Source: Planctomycetota bacterium (GTDB lineage: Bacteria > Planctomycetota > UBA1135 > GCA-002686595). From it: DNA of 64,000 nucleotides. The DNA lies in NCBI GenBank assembly GCA_014238415.1, contig JABABA010000003.1:62001-126000 (forward strand), written 5' to 3'. The notes under the pieces were generated by a model, which saw only the letters and a program-made list of their open reading frames with translations, was not told the origin of the DNA and did not search any database. Numbering within the stretch: position 1 is the first letter of the stretch; the number at the start of each line of letters is the position of its first letter. The translations under genes and the position numbers were made by a program. Below, one piece after another: positions 7,311 to 15,746 of the stretch.

Positions 7311-9404
7311 ATGACCTCTTCCGCCCGTCCCATGATCCTCGCAGTCCTCTTCGGACTGGCCGGTGGTTTTGGCCTCAGCCAGCTGCTGCAGATGCCAACG
7401 GTTTTGGAGACGGGAACTCCTATCCTCACTGGCAGCACAAAGGCTCCAGAAAAGATCCAGAACACTCAACTGTCCACCTCCCTGTCGCCCCCGGCCGACC
7501 CAGGTAGTGACGGACTTGTGCGCGCACGAGCCACCACAGAGTCGAGCTCACGGGTCTCTGACGCCGTCATTGATTCCGCCCTGGTGCAGCCCACCTCTAC
7601 CCAACCCCAAACAGGTGACTTCTGGCTTGAGGCCTTTGTACTGGACGAATCAGGCCAGCCCCTACCTGGAGCAACCGTGACCGCCAGACCCAGCAGGAAC
7701 TACGACGGCGTGCACAAGACCCTGGGCGGCCCGGCCCCCGCCCACCTGGACCCACGATCTAGACTGCGCGAAACGGCTGAACTCATTGCGATGGAACGAG
7801 CCAACCTGCGCTCGGGCATGACGGACTCGGCCGGTAGAGTGCGATTCGAGGACATTCCCAAAACCACTTGGACAATCAATGCTTATCTCGAGGGGTTCTT
7901 GATCGAACGAAGCCCCGCCCATGCCCCGGTCCACAGCAACTCAAGGGTCAACTTCAACGCACAACCCACACCCTCCCTGTCGATCACAGTTCTCGCCCCC
8001 GATGGCACGCCCACGGAGGAGGCCATCATCGAGGCAAAGACCGCCTATCGCGAGAATCAGGGCGGAAGAGAGGTCCTATACCGCTGGAGCCAGAACGAAC
8101 CGTTCCGCCTAAGCGAAGGCGTCTACACTCTGCGCGCCCTCTCCCAGGAACGACTGGAGAAAACCGAAAAGATGCGCTTCTCGCGCCTCGGCTCGGAGGC
8201 AATGCAATTGGAAGTGATCGCGGGACAGGCCCCCGCGCCCCTCACCTTTCAGCTTGCGCCACGCATGGGCATCTGTGGTCGCATCCTGCAAGCGGACGGA
8301 GCGCCGGCCATGGAAGACACTCGAGTCCACATGCTGCTGCTGGCTCCGGGCCAGGTTCCATCCCCCGACCTGCTGAAGGGGGAGGAAGCGAAGCGGATCA
8401 ATACCAGATCTGGAACTTTCAAGATCTTGGACATCGAACCTGGAACCTACCTCCTGGGTCTCAGCCTGCGTAGGAACCGAACCTACTTGACAACCGCAAC
8501 GGTCACCTTGGAAACAGGGGTACTTGAGAATGACCTGGTGATCCCCGACTTGGGGCCAGACGGCACCTTGCAAATCACCACCTTGGCTCCCACTGGCCGG
8601 CGCATCAATGTGGATAGCCTTCGACTCAAGGTGACCAAGCCAGGGGGGAGTTCCAACACCAACATCATCCAGCCCCGGCGCAAGTCCACCGGCGTCTACC
8701 TCCTGCGAAAACCCGACTTCATGAGAAATGAAGCCACTCCGGATTCGACCTACGCAATCAACGCGACCGATTCCCGCTACGGTAGTTGTTGGGTGAACTT
8801 CGCAAAGGGCACCAACGAGGTTGAGCTGCATTTCATTGAACCCGCAAGCCTTGAGGTGACCATCACAGGATTCACAGGTCACAAATTCGCGGACCGCCTG
8901 ACACTGACGGTCAAGACCCGCTCAGAGAGGAACAGCTCCTCGCTCAACAGAGACAAGAAGGTTGGCGAAACCGGCAGCTGTCTCTTCAAGGGCCTGCATC
9001 CCGGAGTCAATCAAATCAGCCTGGGCCTCCAGCCGCAGGGCTCACAAGACCGCTTTTGGATGTCCTCGAACACAATCGCGAGGCTGGATGTCACCCTGGA
9101 GAAAGGCGCCAACTACGCGCAGATCCACATTCCGACCCTCTTCTCCCTATCGGTGCTTGCCCCGGGTATCCGAGAAAGCCGCGCGGTGACTGTCAGGCCA
9201 ACCCGCGAGAACTCCTCGGGAGATGACTCCCAACCCCGTACCCGCTACAAGCAGGCAAGCTTCAACGAAAGCGGACAGGCCACCCTCGATGAGATCCTGC
9301 CCGGATCCTACCGGGTGCAGGCAGATGGCTTCCAAGAGGCCAGGGTGGAAGTTCCCTGCGGCGAAGTGAAACTGGAGCCCGCCGAGCCCGAGAAAGACAG
9401 TTAG
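7311..9404 (+). CDS. Membrane-anchored protein with carboxypeptidase-regulatory-like repeats
   Basis: Cell-surface or periplasmic protein of 697 residues with no enzymatic motif recognised. A single N-terminal hydrophobic segment (about residues 8-24) acts as anchor or uncleaved signal. A low-complexity Ser/Thr/Pro linker extends to about residue 100. After that come several beta-sandwich modules of the CarboxypepD_reg type. The first contains VLDESGQPLPGATV (about residues 110-123) and ends with GMTDSAGRVRFEDIP. Later copies include TVLAPDGTP and GRILQADGAPAM. The last module ends in a GSYRVQADGFQEARVEV strand. It belongs to the same general family as the larger protein at 36726-39662. The function is unknown; surface scaffold or carbohydrate/protein binding is a guess. 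Confidence 0.75.
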   Translation: MTSSARPMILAVLFGLAGGFGLSQLLQMPTVLETGTPILTGSTKAPEKIQNTQLSTSLSPPADPGSDGLVRARATTESSSRVSDAVIDSALVQPTSTQPQTGDFWLEAFVLDESGQPLPGATVTARPSRNYDGVHKTLGGPAPAHLDPRSRLRETAELIAMERANLRSGMTDSAGRVRFEDIPKTTWTINAYLEGFLIERSPAHAPVHSNSRVNFNAQPTPSLSITVLAPDGTPTEEAIIEAKTAYRENQGGREVLYRWSQNEPFRLSEGVYTLRALSQERLEKTEKMRFSRLGSEAMQLEVIAGQAPAPLTFQLAPRMGICGRILQADGAPAMEDTRVHMLLLAPGQVPSPDLLKGEEAKRINTRSGTFKILDIEPGTYLLGLSLRRNRTYLTTATVTLETGVLENDLVIPDLGPDGTLQITTLAPTGRRINVDSLRLKVTKPGGSSNTNIIQPRRKSTGVYLLRKPDFMRNEATPDSTYAINATDSRYGSCWVNFAKGTNEVELHFIEPASLEVTITGFTGHKFADRLTLTVKTRSERNSSSLNRDKKVGETGSCLFKGLHPGVNQISLGLQPQGSQDRFWMSSNTIARLDVTLEKGANYAQIHIPTLFSLSVLAPGIRESRAVTVRPTRENSSGDDSQPRTRYKQASFNESGQATLDEILPGSYRVQADGFQEARVEVPCGEVKLEPAEPEKDS

Positions 9405-9443
9405 GCCCCGCCAAGGAAGATTGCTCAGCACCCTTGCCAACTC

Positions 9444-9472
9444 TTGACTCGCCCCCCTAGGAGCCCTATTCT
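9444..9472 (+). promoter_or_regulatory. Sigma-70-type promoter for tRNA-Glu
   Basis: TTGACT (9444-9449), a 17-base spacer and TATTCT (9467-9472). Each hexamer matches the consensus at four or five positions. The predicted start near 9479 lies about 30 bases before the mature tRNA 5' end. Confidence 0.7.
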
Positions 9473-9509
9473 CTCGCCCTCAGACGCGGGCAACTGCGTC
9501 GCTCTCGGT

Positions 9510-9587
9510 GGCCCCGTCGTCTAGTCAGGCCTAGGACACCAGGTTTTCATCCTGGCGACCGGGGTTCAAATCCCCGCGGGGTCACCA
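9510..9587 (+). tRNA. tRNA-Glu (anticodon TTC)
   Basis: A full cloverleaf can be drawn. The acceptor stem GGCCCCG pairs with CGGGGTC, allowing one G-U. The anticodon stem CCAGG/CCTGG encloses the loop TTTTCAT with anticodon TTC at 9546-9548. The T arm contains GGTTCAAAT. The 3' CCA is encoded (9585-9587). The gene stands alone behind its own promoter. Confidence 0.95.
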
Positions 9588-9642
9588 TCTTCACTCCTCC
9601 CTGTGTGGAGCGCGCGTGCGAGCACGGCGAACTGCTTGCTGC

Positions 9643-10131
9643 TCAGATTTGCCAAAGGCCGTGTTGGATGCCGCCTTGGATGTAGATGGCGAAATGACCA
9701 CGCTTGGGAATCTTCATGGGAGGCATGGCAATCTCGCAGCCGGCTTTCCTGGCCGCCTTGACCGCTGACTCGATGTCGTCGACCAGGATATAGGGCCGTA
9801 CAATCGGCTCTTCGTCTGCGCGCATCGGCGCACGCACGCTGATCAGACCACCTCCCTCAAGCGCCGCCGTGCGAGCGTTGCCAAACTCGGCCACGGGTTT
9901 GCTGAACTTCACCCCGTGTAGTTTCTCTAGGGTGCCGCACGTGGCGTCCAGGTCGGGCGTGACGATTTCGAGAAACTGCACTGTTATGGGCTCCTCTTTC
10001 TTGGCCCCTTGCCTCTCTGGCGCAGACTGGTCCTGACAGACCTTGGGCTCGGTGGTGCTGAGAGCGCCCACGGCCAGCGCGGATAGAAGACAGAGGAGGG
10101 TAGAACGAAGCGTGGAAGTGGTCATTGCCAT
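9643..10131 (-). CDS. Secreted VOC (glyoxalase-fold) protein
   Basis: Protein of 162 residues with an N-terminal hydrophobic signal sequence (about residues 8-25, ending near ALST) and one vicinal-oxygen-chelate domain (about residues 48-160). The fold shows as the beta-alpha-beta-beta-beta pattern of a metal-dependent small-molecule enzyme or binding protein: VQFLEIVTPDLDATCGTL, then GGGLISVRAPM, then a second half with PYILVDDIESAVKAARKAGC. A single VOC unit normally dimerises. Metal ligands are not clear; candidates are the Glu in FLEIVTP and His/Glu near the C-terminus. Secreted VOC proteins are unusual, and the substrate is unknown. An alternative start two codons downstream (MTTSTL) would not change the interpretation. 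Confidence 0.7.
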   Translation of the reverse strand: MAMTTSTLRSTLLCLLSALAVGALSTTEPKVCQDQSAPERQGAKKEEPITVQFLEIVTPDLDATCGTLEKLHGVKFSKPVAEFGNARTAALEGGGLISVRAPMRADEEPIVRPYILVDDIESAVKAARKAGCEIAMPPMKIPKRGHFAIYIQGGIQHGLWQI

Positions 10132-10657
10132 AGTTTCACCTCTGTGATCTGGATGGGTTTGTCACAAGTATCGTCGAGCACGTCCGAGACGGCGGTTTCG
10201 TCATCGATTGGGGTCGGAGCAGGGCACTACACTACGGACGTGCCGAACCATTCGAGCCAGCGGTGACTTGATTCATGCTACCAGAACTGCAAGGAGCTAT
10301 GGCGGCTTTGTGTTCACTGCCACGGTTCTGATCCGAAAACGGGCGACCCTCCTCCTTGGCTGCTGCACGGACCAGCTCCCGGATCTCGGGTTCCAGGTCC
10401 GCGACGCCCTCGGCGAAGGGTTCTAACCGTGTCACCTTGCCCTCACCATCCTTCGCCGCTCGTTCTGAGGCTTCCTGGGCCGAACTCGCCAGCCCACAGG
10501 CGCCCGAGGAGCCAATCGGGCTTGCTACAGGTTGCCACTCGGATTCCGGGTCACTTCAAAGGCACAGTCGCTGAGAAATTAGTGGTGGAGCCTCGCATAA
10601 ACAGGTGTGGCAGCACATAGGCCCCTGCGCGTAAGTTGGATGACAAGGAACTTTGTC
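10132..10657. other. 526-base non-coding region with gene remnant
   Basis: No convincing gene. The right part (10484-10586) repeats the 3' end and downstream flank of the propeller gene (see repeat entries) and is read on the minus strand as the last residues TNFSATVPLK plus stop, with no body of a gene upstream. A short minus-strand open frame at 10232-10435 has no recognisable family and is probably chance. A good ribosome-binding site (AAGGA) lies just before 10658. Confidence 0.6.
10484..10586 (-). repeat. Repeat copy A: orphan 3' end of a propeller gene
   Basis: About 100 bases match 11964-12068 in direct orientation at roughly 80-85 percent by eye. The minus strand encodes TNFSATVPLK and a TGA followed by about 70 bases of flank. 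Similarity stops abruptly upstream of that decapeptide, so this is a broken end of a second propeller gene or a recombination scar. Confidence 0.75.
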
Positions 10658-11950
10658 ATGTCCCAACACACCGCTATGAATCGTCGCCAACTCGTCGCTG
10701 CCGCCGCCGCAACCCCAGCCCTGTGGACAGGACCCCTGGGCAGAACGCGATTCTCCCCGCAGGACCAAGTGCGCCTGGGCGTGATCGGCATAGGCATCCG
10801 AGGCCGCAACCTGATGAACGGAGCCTTTCTGGCCCAGGACGGGTTCCGGGTCGTAGCCGTCTGTGACGTCGACACGAACAGGCGGGAGGACGGCAAACGC
10901 CGAGTGGATGAGCGCTACGGCGGCAGCGACTGCGCCATGTTCCCGGACCACCGTGAGCTTCTGCAGATGCCTGGGCTCGACGCAGTCGTCATCGCCACTC
11001 CCGACCACTGGCACGCGAATCAGATCATTGATGCCGCTGTCGCAGGCAAGGACATCTACTGCGAGAAACCTCTGACCAACTCACTGCGTGAAGCACAGGT
11101 CGTCATCGAGGTGGTTCGCAAGCACAAAGTCGTCTTTCAAACCGGCAGTCAGCAACGCACCGAATACGGCAAGCGTTTCGTTGATGCTTGCGAGCACGTA
11201 CGCAACGAACATATCGGCAGGGTTCTGACCATCAACGTAGGCGTCGGAGACCCGTCGCGGGCCTGCGACCTGGCAACGGAAGAACCCGAACCAGGGCTGG
11301 ACTGGGACCGGTGGCAGGGGCCTGTACCTCTGCGCGGCTACAGCAGCGTGCTCAGCCCGCGCGGTCTGCACAGTCACTACCCTCGATGGCGTTCCTATCA
11401 GGAGTACGCGGGCGGGGGCCTAGCAGACATGGGCGCGCACCATATCGATATAGGGCATTGGGGCATCAAACGCGACGGATCGGGTCCTGTACACATCCTC
11501 CCACCCAGTGATCCCGATGCACTACGCGGTGCCTCAGTGGTCTACGACGACGGCACGCGCCTCATCCACGGTGGCCCCAATGGGACCACGTTCATCGGAG
11601 ATGGCGGAATGCTGCACGTGGACCGCGGCCGCATCTCCAGCGTCCCCGACGACATCCTCAAGCGCGAGTTCGGTGAGAACGATGAGCGCCTGCCCCGGCC
11701 CGCCAACCACGCCGCGAACTGGCTGGAGTGCATCCACTCTCGGGCCAGGCCCATTTGTGACGTCGACGTGGGTGCGGGCAGCGCGGCCGTGTGCCACCTC
11801 CTGAACCTGGCCTACCGCCACAGGTGTGAACTGCACTGGAACCCCAAGACCTGGCGCTTTGTGAAATCCGACGGGACAGGCGAGAATGTTTCCCAGAATG
11901 CATGGCTCGATGGGGAAAGGCGAGAGGGCTACGCGCTGCCGCAAATTTGA
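10658..11950 (+). CDS. Gfo/Idh/MocA family oxidoreductase with Tat-like leader
   Basis: Secreted NAD(P)-dependent oxidoreductase-like protein of 430 residues. The start at 10658 is preceded by AAGGA at good spacing and gives MSQHTAMNRRQLVAAAAATP, a twin-arginine-type leader; ATG at 10676 is the alternative. The Rossmann motif is LGVIGIGIRGRN (residues 40-51), with CDVD after beta-2, CEKP (Glu136-Lys137-Pro138) as catalytic-Lys motif and ADMGAHHIDIGHW as the C-terminal His/Asp signature. It is closer to the exported protein at 4647-5957 than to the cytoplasmic one at 6193-7248. The gene sits between two copies of a propeller-gene 3' end, suggesting it arrived or was rearranged at that site. 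The substrate is unknown. Confidence 0.9.
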   Translation: MSQHTAMNRRQLVAAAAATPALWTGPLGRTRFSPQDQVRLGVIGIGIRGRNLMNGAFLAQDGFRVVAVCDVDTNRREDGKRRVDERYGGSDCAMFPDHRELLQMPGLDAVVIATPDHWHANQIIDAAVAGKDIYCEKPLTNSLREAQVVIEVVRKHKVVFQTGSQQRTEYGKRFVDACEHVRNEHIGRVLTINVGVGDPSRACDLATEEPEPGLDWDRWQGPVPLRGYSSVLSPRGLHSHYPRWRSYQEYAGGGLADMGAHHIDIGHWGIKRDGSGPVHILPPSDPDALRGASVVYDDGTRLIHGGPNGTTFIGDGGMLHVDRGRISSVPDDILKREFGENDERLPRPANHAANWLECIHSRARPICDVDVGAGSAAVCHLLNLAYRHRCELHWNPKTWRFVKSDGTGENVSQNAWLDGERREGYALPQI

Positions 11951-11963
11951 GGTTCCACGCGGG

Positions 11964-12068
11964 GGGACTCACCAGCCCGCCAGGCGCCAGAGGACCAACC
12001 GGGCCTGCTACAGGTGGCCAGCCGGATCCCGGGTCACTTCAATGGCACAGTCGCAGAGAAATTGGTGA
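11964..12068 (-). repeat. Repeat copy B: 3' end and flank of intact propeller gene
   Basis: Partner of 10484-10586. It covers the last ten codons of the propeller gene and about 70 bases downstream of its stop, ending about 14 bases after the oxidoreductase stop. The two copies bracket the oxidoreductase gene in the same orientation. Confidence 0.75.
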
Positions 12069-13086
12069 AGGTCTTGCCGTCGTAGCGACATGCGCCCGCG
12101 CCGGCACTGGCGAACCAGATCCTTCCCCCCTTGTCTTCGAGCATGCCGTAGACATTATTGAAGGGGAGGCCTTCCTTCTGCGTGAACTGCTTGAAGGATT
12201 TGCCGTCGTAGCGGGTCGCGCCGCCTCCCACAAAGCTGGGAAACCCACCGGGGTGCCCGAACCAGATGTTTCCAGCCTTATCCACGATCATCGAGCCGAC
12301 GAAGTCTGACTGCAGCCCCTCCTTGGAAGTGAACGCCGTCAGCGTCTTGCCGTCCCAGCGGAAGGCCCCCTCCTGGCCGCCGAACCAGACGTTTTCCGAC
12401 CTGTCCACCACGATCGATCTGACGTTTTGGAAGGGCCTTCCGGCCTGGTCGGCGAGATTCGAGAAGGTCTTGCCATCGTAGAAACAGACACCACCCTGCG
12501 TTCCAAACCACATGCGCCCCGCTGTGTCCTGAGTGATTGCATAGACCGAGTTGCTGACAAGTCCGTCCTTTGTCGTGAAGTTGGTCATCGACTTGCCGTC
12601 GTAACGACTGACCCCGCCTTCCGTGCCAATCCAGATCTTTCCGCCGCGATCCTCAAAGATCCAGGCCACTGTGTTGCTTGCCAGGCCTTCCCTCTCGGTG
12701 AACTGTGTGGCTGTCTTTCCGTCGAAGCGCGTCACCCCGGCGAGAACGGAGCCGAACCAGAGTGTGCCCGCTCGATCTTCCATGAGCGCAAAGACGCGCA
12801 TCTTCGCCAGGCCCACCTCTTCTCCGAAGTTCGTGAAGTCCTTTCCGTTGTAACGAATCGGCCCGCCAAACGTGGCGAACCAGATATGCCCCGCGCGATC
12901 CTCGATCATATTGCGGATGATCACCCGCGGCATGTGTGAGGTCGACTTGGTTCCAATTGGCGTGAAGTAGGGATCCTTGCTTGACTCTTGGACGAGGGCA
13001 TGCCCGTCTGACATGAGCATGAAGCTCAGAATGAAGGCCAGAAGACCCCCGCTGCGGGTGCGGCCTGAAGAGAGTTTCAAGAGCAT
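12034..13086 (-). CDS. Secreted two-component-regulator-propeller repeat protein
   Basis: Protein of 350 residues with a signal peptide (GGLLAFILSFMLMSDGHA) and seven repeats of about 40 residues, each reading roughly EDRAGxIWFGTxGGVxRYDGKTFTxF, then xxEGLxSN. These are Reg_prop repeats, predicted to form one seven-bladed beta-propeller. In hybrid two-component systems such repeats form the periplasmic sensor for glycans. Here the polypeptide ends after the last blade with no membrane segment, kinase or output domain, so it is a stand-alone secreted propeller. The start at 13086 has GGAG six bases upstream; longer frames to 13122 lack one. Ligand or partner is unknown; glycan binding is inference from the family. 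Confidence 0.85.
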   Translation of the reverse strand: MLLKLSSGRTRSGGLLAFILSFMLMSDGHALVQESSKDPYFTPIGTKSTSHMPRVIIRNMIEDRAGHIWFATFGGPIRYNGKDFTNFGEEVGLAKMRVFALMEDRAGTLWFGSVLAGVTRFDGKTATQFTEREGLASNTVAWIFEDRGGKIWIGTEGGVSRYDGKSMTNFTTKDGLVSNSVYAITQDTAGRMWFGTQGGVCFYDGKTFSNLADQAGRPFQNVRSIVVDRSENVWFGGQEGAFRWDGKTLTAFTSKEGLQSDFVGSMIVDKAGNIWFGHPGGFPSFVGGGATRYDGKSFKQFTQKEGLPFNNVYGMLEDKGGRIWFASAGAGACRYDGKTFTNFSATVPLK

Positions 13087-13384
13087 GATGGACTCCATTC
13101 TAGGGATTCGCGAGGACAGCACAGCCCATTGAAATGACCATGATCCGCCCCGGATTCAGCTTGTACAAAAGAGGCCTCCTCCTGCCCAGACCAGCCATGA
13201 CCATCACCAGCGCCGAAGCTGAAGACAGGACTCCCAAGAAGCGCTGGGCTCGTGCTCTGGCGAGCAGGCCCCAAAAGACACTCCGCGGGCTTGCTCAAGG
13301 AACCAGGAGCGTCTGTGATAGCTCGGGCAATAGGCGCAGAAACCAGCCCCAGTGCGCCGAAGAAAGGGGAACCCCTGCGGCTCC

Positions 13385-14599
13385 ATGTCCCCCTCCCCCA
13401 GCACCCCAGACCAGCCCATCAGGGCCTTGGTCCTTTCCAGCGTCTACCCCAACGCGACGAAGCCCCGCCACGGACTGTTTGTGGAGGAGCGAATTCGGCA
13501 TCTATCCGAGCTGGCCCGGGTACGGGTGGTGGCACCGATAGCCTGGCACCAAGGGCTCGTGGGTGGACCACCCCGAAGAGAAGAACGACGCGGAATCAGC
13601 GTGCATCATCCGATCTTCTGGTACCTGCCGAGTGTGTGCAAAGGCTGGGACGGCGCGTTGATGGCATGCTCGCTGCGGCGCACACTGGGGCGACTGCAAA
13701 GGGAAGAGCCCATCGATCTGATCGACGCGCACTTCGTGTGGCCGGAAGGGTTTGCGGCCTTGCGCTTGGGCCAAGACCTCGGTGTCCCGGTTTGCGTGAC
13801 CCTGCGTGGAACTCTTGAGTGGCTGGCCCAGGACCCGGCGCGCGAAAAAAAAATGGCGCAGGTGGTGCGTGAGGCTGATCAGTTGATCGCGGTGTCGCAG
13901 CCACTGGCTCAACGGGCCATTGACCTGGGCGCGGACCCCAGCCGGGTGAAGGTAGTGACCAATGGAGTTGATCTCGAGCGCTTTGATCTGGCACACCGCG
14001 ATGATGCACGCATGGCTCTGGGCCTGAAGGTCGGCGCCCAATGGATCGTCTCTGTGGGGCATCTTTCCCCGCGAAAGGGCTTTCAGGACTTGATCGGAGT
14101 GCTCAGTCAATTGCAGGCGACCCATCCAGAAGCACATTTATGCATCGTCGGAGGCGGTGGCGCCGAGGGCGACAACACTGAGCAACTCAAAGCTCAGGCC
14201 AAACAGGCCGGGGTCGAGGACCGGGTGCGATTCCTGGGACCGCGCAGCCCGGACGAAGTGGCCCTGGCCCTGGCCGCAGCAGATGTATTCGCCCTGGCCA
14301 GCCGGTACGAGGGCTGCCCCAATGTGCTTCTCGAAGCCCTTGCCAGCGGGCGGCCCGTGGTGGCTTCGAATGTGGGAGAAATTCCACGCCTGGTGACCGA
14401 GGCTGGCGGGGTGGTCTATGGACGGCCTGAAGACCAATTGGCTTTGCTGCAAGCTCTGCGACGGGTCTTGAGCGCCGAATGGAGCCCACAATCAGTACGC
14501 GCCAGCGTGGCCGAGCGCACCTGGCAAAGGACCGCGAATGAGGTGCTGGAGATTTGGTCCCGAGCCTTGCACTATGCCCACTCCCGAGCGTCCGAGTAG
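13385..14599 (+). CDS. GT4-family glycosyltransferase
   Basis: Retaining GT-B-fold glycosyltransferase of 404 residues that transfers a sugar from an activated donor to a glycan or lipid acceptor. The N-terminal domain begins with RALVLSSVYPNATKPRHG, matching the exopolysaccharide transferases. The C-terminal donor-binding domain shows VTNGVDLERF, VGHLSPRKGF and the SRYEGCPNVLLEALASG segment, which contains the family Glu-x7-Glu motif. No membrane helix is evident; cytoplasmic, possibly membrane-peripheral. It is followed on the same strand by a methyltransferase and asnB, a grouping common in surface polysaccharide or modified-glycan loci. The start is chosen at ATG 13385; an in-frame GTG/ATG-like extension to 13352 has no support. 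Confidence 0.88.
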   Translation: MSPSPSTPDQPIRALVLSSVYPNATKPRHGLFVEERIRHLSELARVRVVAPIAWHQGLVGGPPRREERRGISVHHPIFWYLPSVCKGWDGALMACSLRRTLGRLQREEPIDLIDAHFVWPEGFAALRLGQDLGVPVCVTLRGTLEWLAQDPAREKKMAQVVREADQLIAVSQPLAQRAIDLGADPSRVKVVTNGVDLERFDLAHRDDARMALGLKVGAQWIVSVGHLSPRKGFQDLIGVLSQLQATHPEAHLCIVGGGGAEGDNTEQLKAQAKQAGVEDRVRFLGPRSPDEVALALAAADVFALASRYEGCPNVLLEALASGRPVVASNVGEIPRLVTEAGGVVYGRPEDQLALLQALRRVLSAEWSPQSVRASVAERTWQRTANEVLEIWSRALHYAHSRASE

Positions 14600-14625
14600 A
14601 TGCCCTGGAGACACACGACGCCCCT

Positions 14626-15744
14626 ATGAAGCCCCGCCTGGTCGAACTCCTTTGCTGCCCCGCTTGCGGTGCCGGCCTCACCTGCCACTCTTTTGAAGAC
14701 CGGCCAGACCCAAAGGGCCTGGCCCTTGGCGGCGAGGCCTACGGCACTGAGGTCGTCTGCGGACTCCTGGCCTGCCAGACCTGCGATCTGGCCTTTCCCA
14801 TCATCGAAGAAGTGCCCCGGGTGATCCGCAATGCCTTTGAGGAATACGCGGACTGGTTCTCAGACCAGGCTGCACGCATCTCGGCCATCGAAGGCCTCGG
14901 CGCGATCTCACAGAAGATCGGCAGTGTGGACAGTTCGCGCTTCGACAAGCGATCCAACGAGTCCTTCAGCCTGCAATGGGAGAAGTACCAATACGGGGAC
15001 AAGACCTGGTTCAAGAGCGACCTGGACCAGCGCCGGGACGAGTTCTTGGACGCCATGCAACTGACAGCCGAACAACTGGACGGCAAGCTGGTACTGGACG
15101 CGGGTTGCGGCAACGGCCGACTGACAGCGTCGGTCACGCGCTACGGGGCCGAGGTGGTCGGCATGGACCTTTCACGCAGCGTGGTGCGCGCCCAAGAGAT
15201 GCGCGAAGAGCACGCGGGAGAGAAAGCCCACCACCTGCACTTTGTCCAGGGCAACGTGATGGAACCTCCCTTCCCGCCCAATACCTTTGACCACGAACAC
15301 ACGTCCGGCGTGTTGCACCACACCCCCAGTACGGAACGCTCCCTGGACAGTTTCTTGACCCTGGTCAAGCCCGGGGGGCGAGTGTATGTACAGCTCTACC
15401 GGACCAGGGAACCCTGGATAGGCATCCCCAACGCCATCATCCGAGCCTTCACCAGCCGACTGCCCCTCAGACTCCTTTTTGGCATCTGTTACACCCTCGC
15501 GCCTCTTCACCGTTTGCTGGTGCTGCTGGTTGCCAAGCTACGCGGCGAGTCCTCCCCCATAGAAAAAACCACCCGCCGCGAACAAGCCGTCAGCCTCTTC
15601 GACAATTACTCACCACGCTACCAGTACCGCTACACCCCTTTTGAGATGCAGGCTCTCTTCGAGAATCGCGACCTCAAAAATGTGCGCGATGTAACCTTCG
15701 ACAACGAAGCCCGTCATATGGTCGCCTTCGCGGGCGACAAGTAA
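14626..15744 (+). CDS. SAM-dependent methyltransferase with N-terminal Trm112-like zinc ribbon
   Basis: Class I methyltransferase of 372 residues. The first 65 residues form a Trm112-like region with paired cysteines C11-x2-C14 and C50-x2-C53, followed by the typical FPIIEEVPRVI phrase. The Rossmann SAM-binding motif is LVLDAGCGNGR (motif I near residues 155-165). Later motifs are GMDLS and FDHEHTSGVLHHTP. A hydrophobic stretch near residue 290 (LLFGICYTLAPLHRLLVLLV) may be a membrane-associated helix. The acceptor is unknown; position between a glycosyltransferase and asnB suggests a sugar or lipid-linked intermediate. Start ATG 14626 has CTGGAG upstream and fits the Trm112 N-terminus. Confidence 0.85.
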   Translation: MKPRLVELLCCPACGAGLTCHSFEDRPDPKGLALGGEAYGTEVVCGLLACQTCDLAFPIIEEVPRVIRNAFEEYADWFSDQAARISAIEGLGAISQKIGSVDSSRFDKRSNESFSLQWEKYQYGDKTWFKSDLDQRRDEFLDAMQLTAEQLDGKLVLDAGCGNGRLTASVTRYGAEVVGMDLSRSVVRAQEMREEHAGEKAHHLHFVQGNVMEPPFPPNTFDHEHTSGVLHHTPSTERSLDSFLTLVKPGGRVYVQLYRTREPWIGIPNAIIRAFTSRLPLRLLFGICYTLAPLHRLLVLLVAKLRGESSPIEKTTRREQAVSLFDNYSPRYQYRYTPFEMQALFENRDLKNVRDVTFDNEARHMVAFAGDK

Positions 15745-15746
15745 CC

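Noticed and set aside
10232..10435. Short minus-strand open frame in the gap before the third oxidoreductase
   Set aside because: No family similarity and no ribosome-binding site; probably chance coding potential next to a gene remnant.
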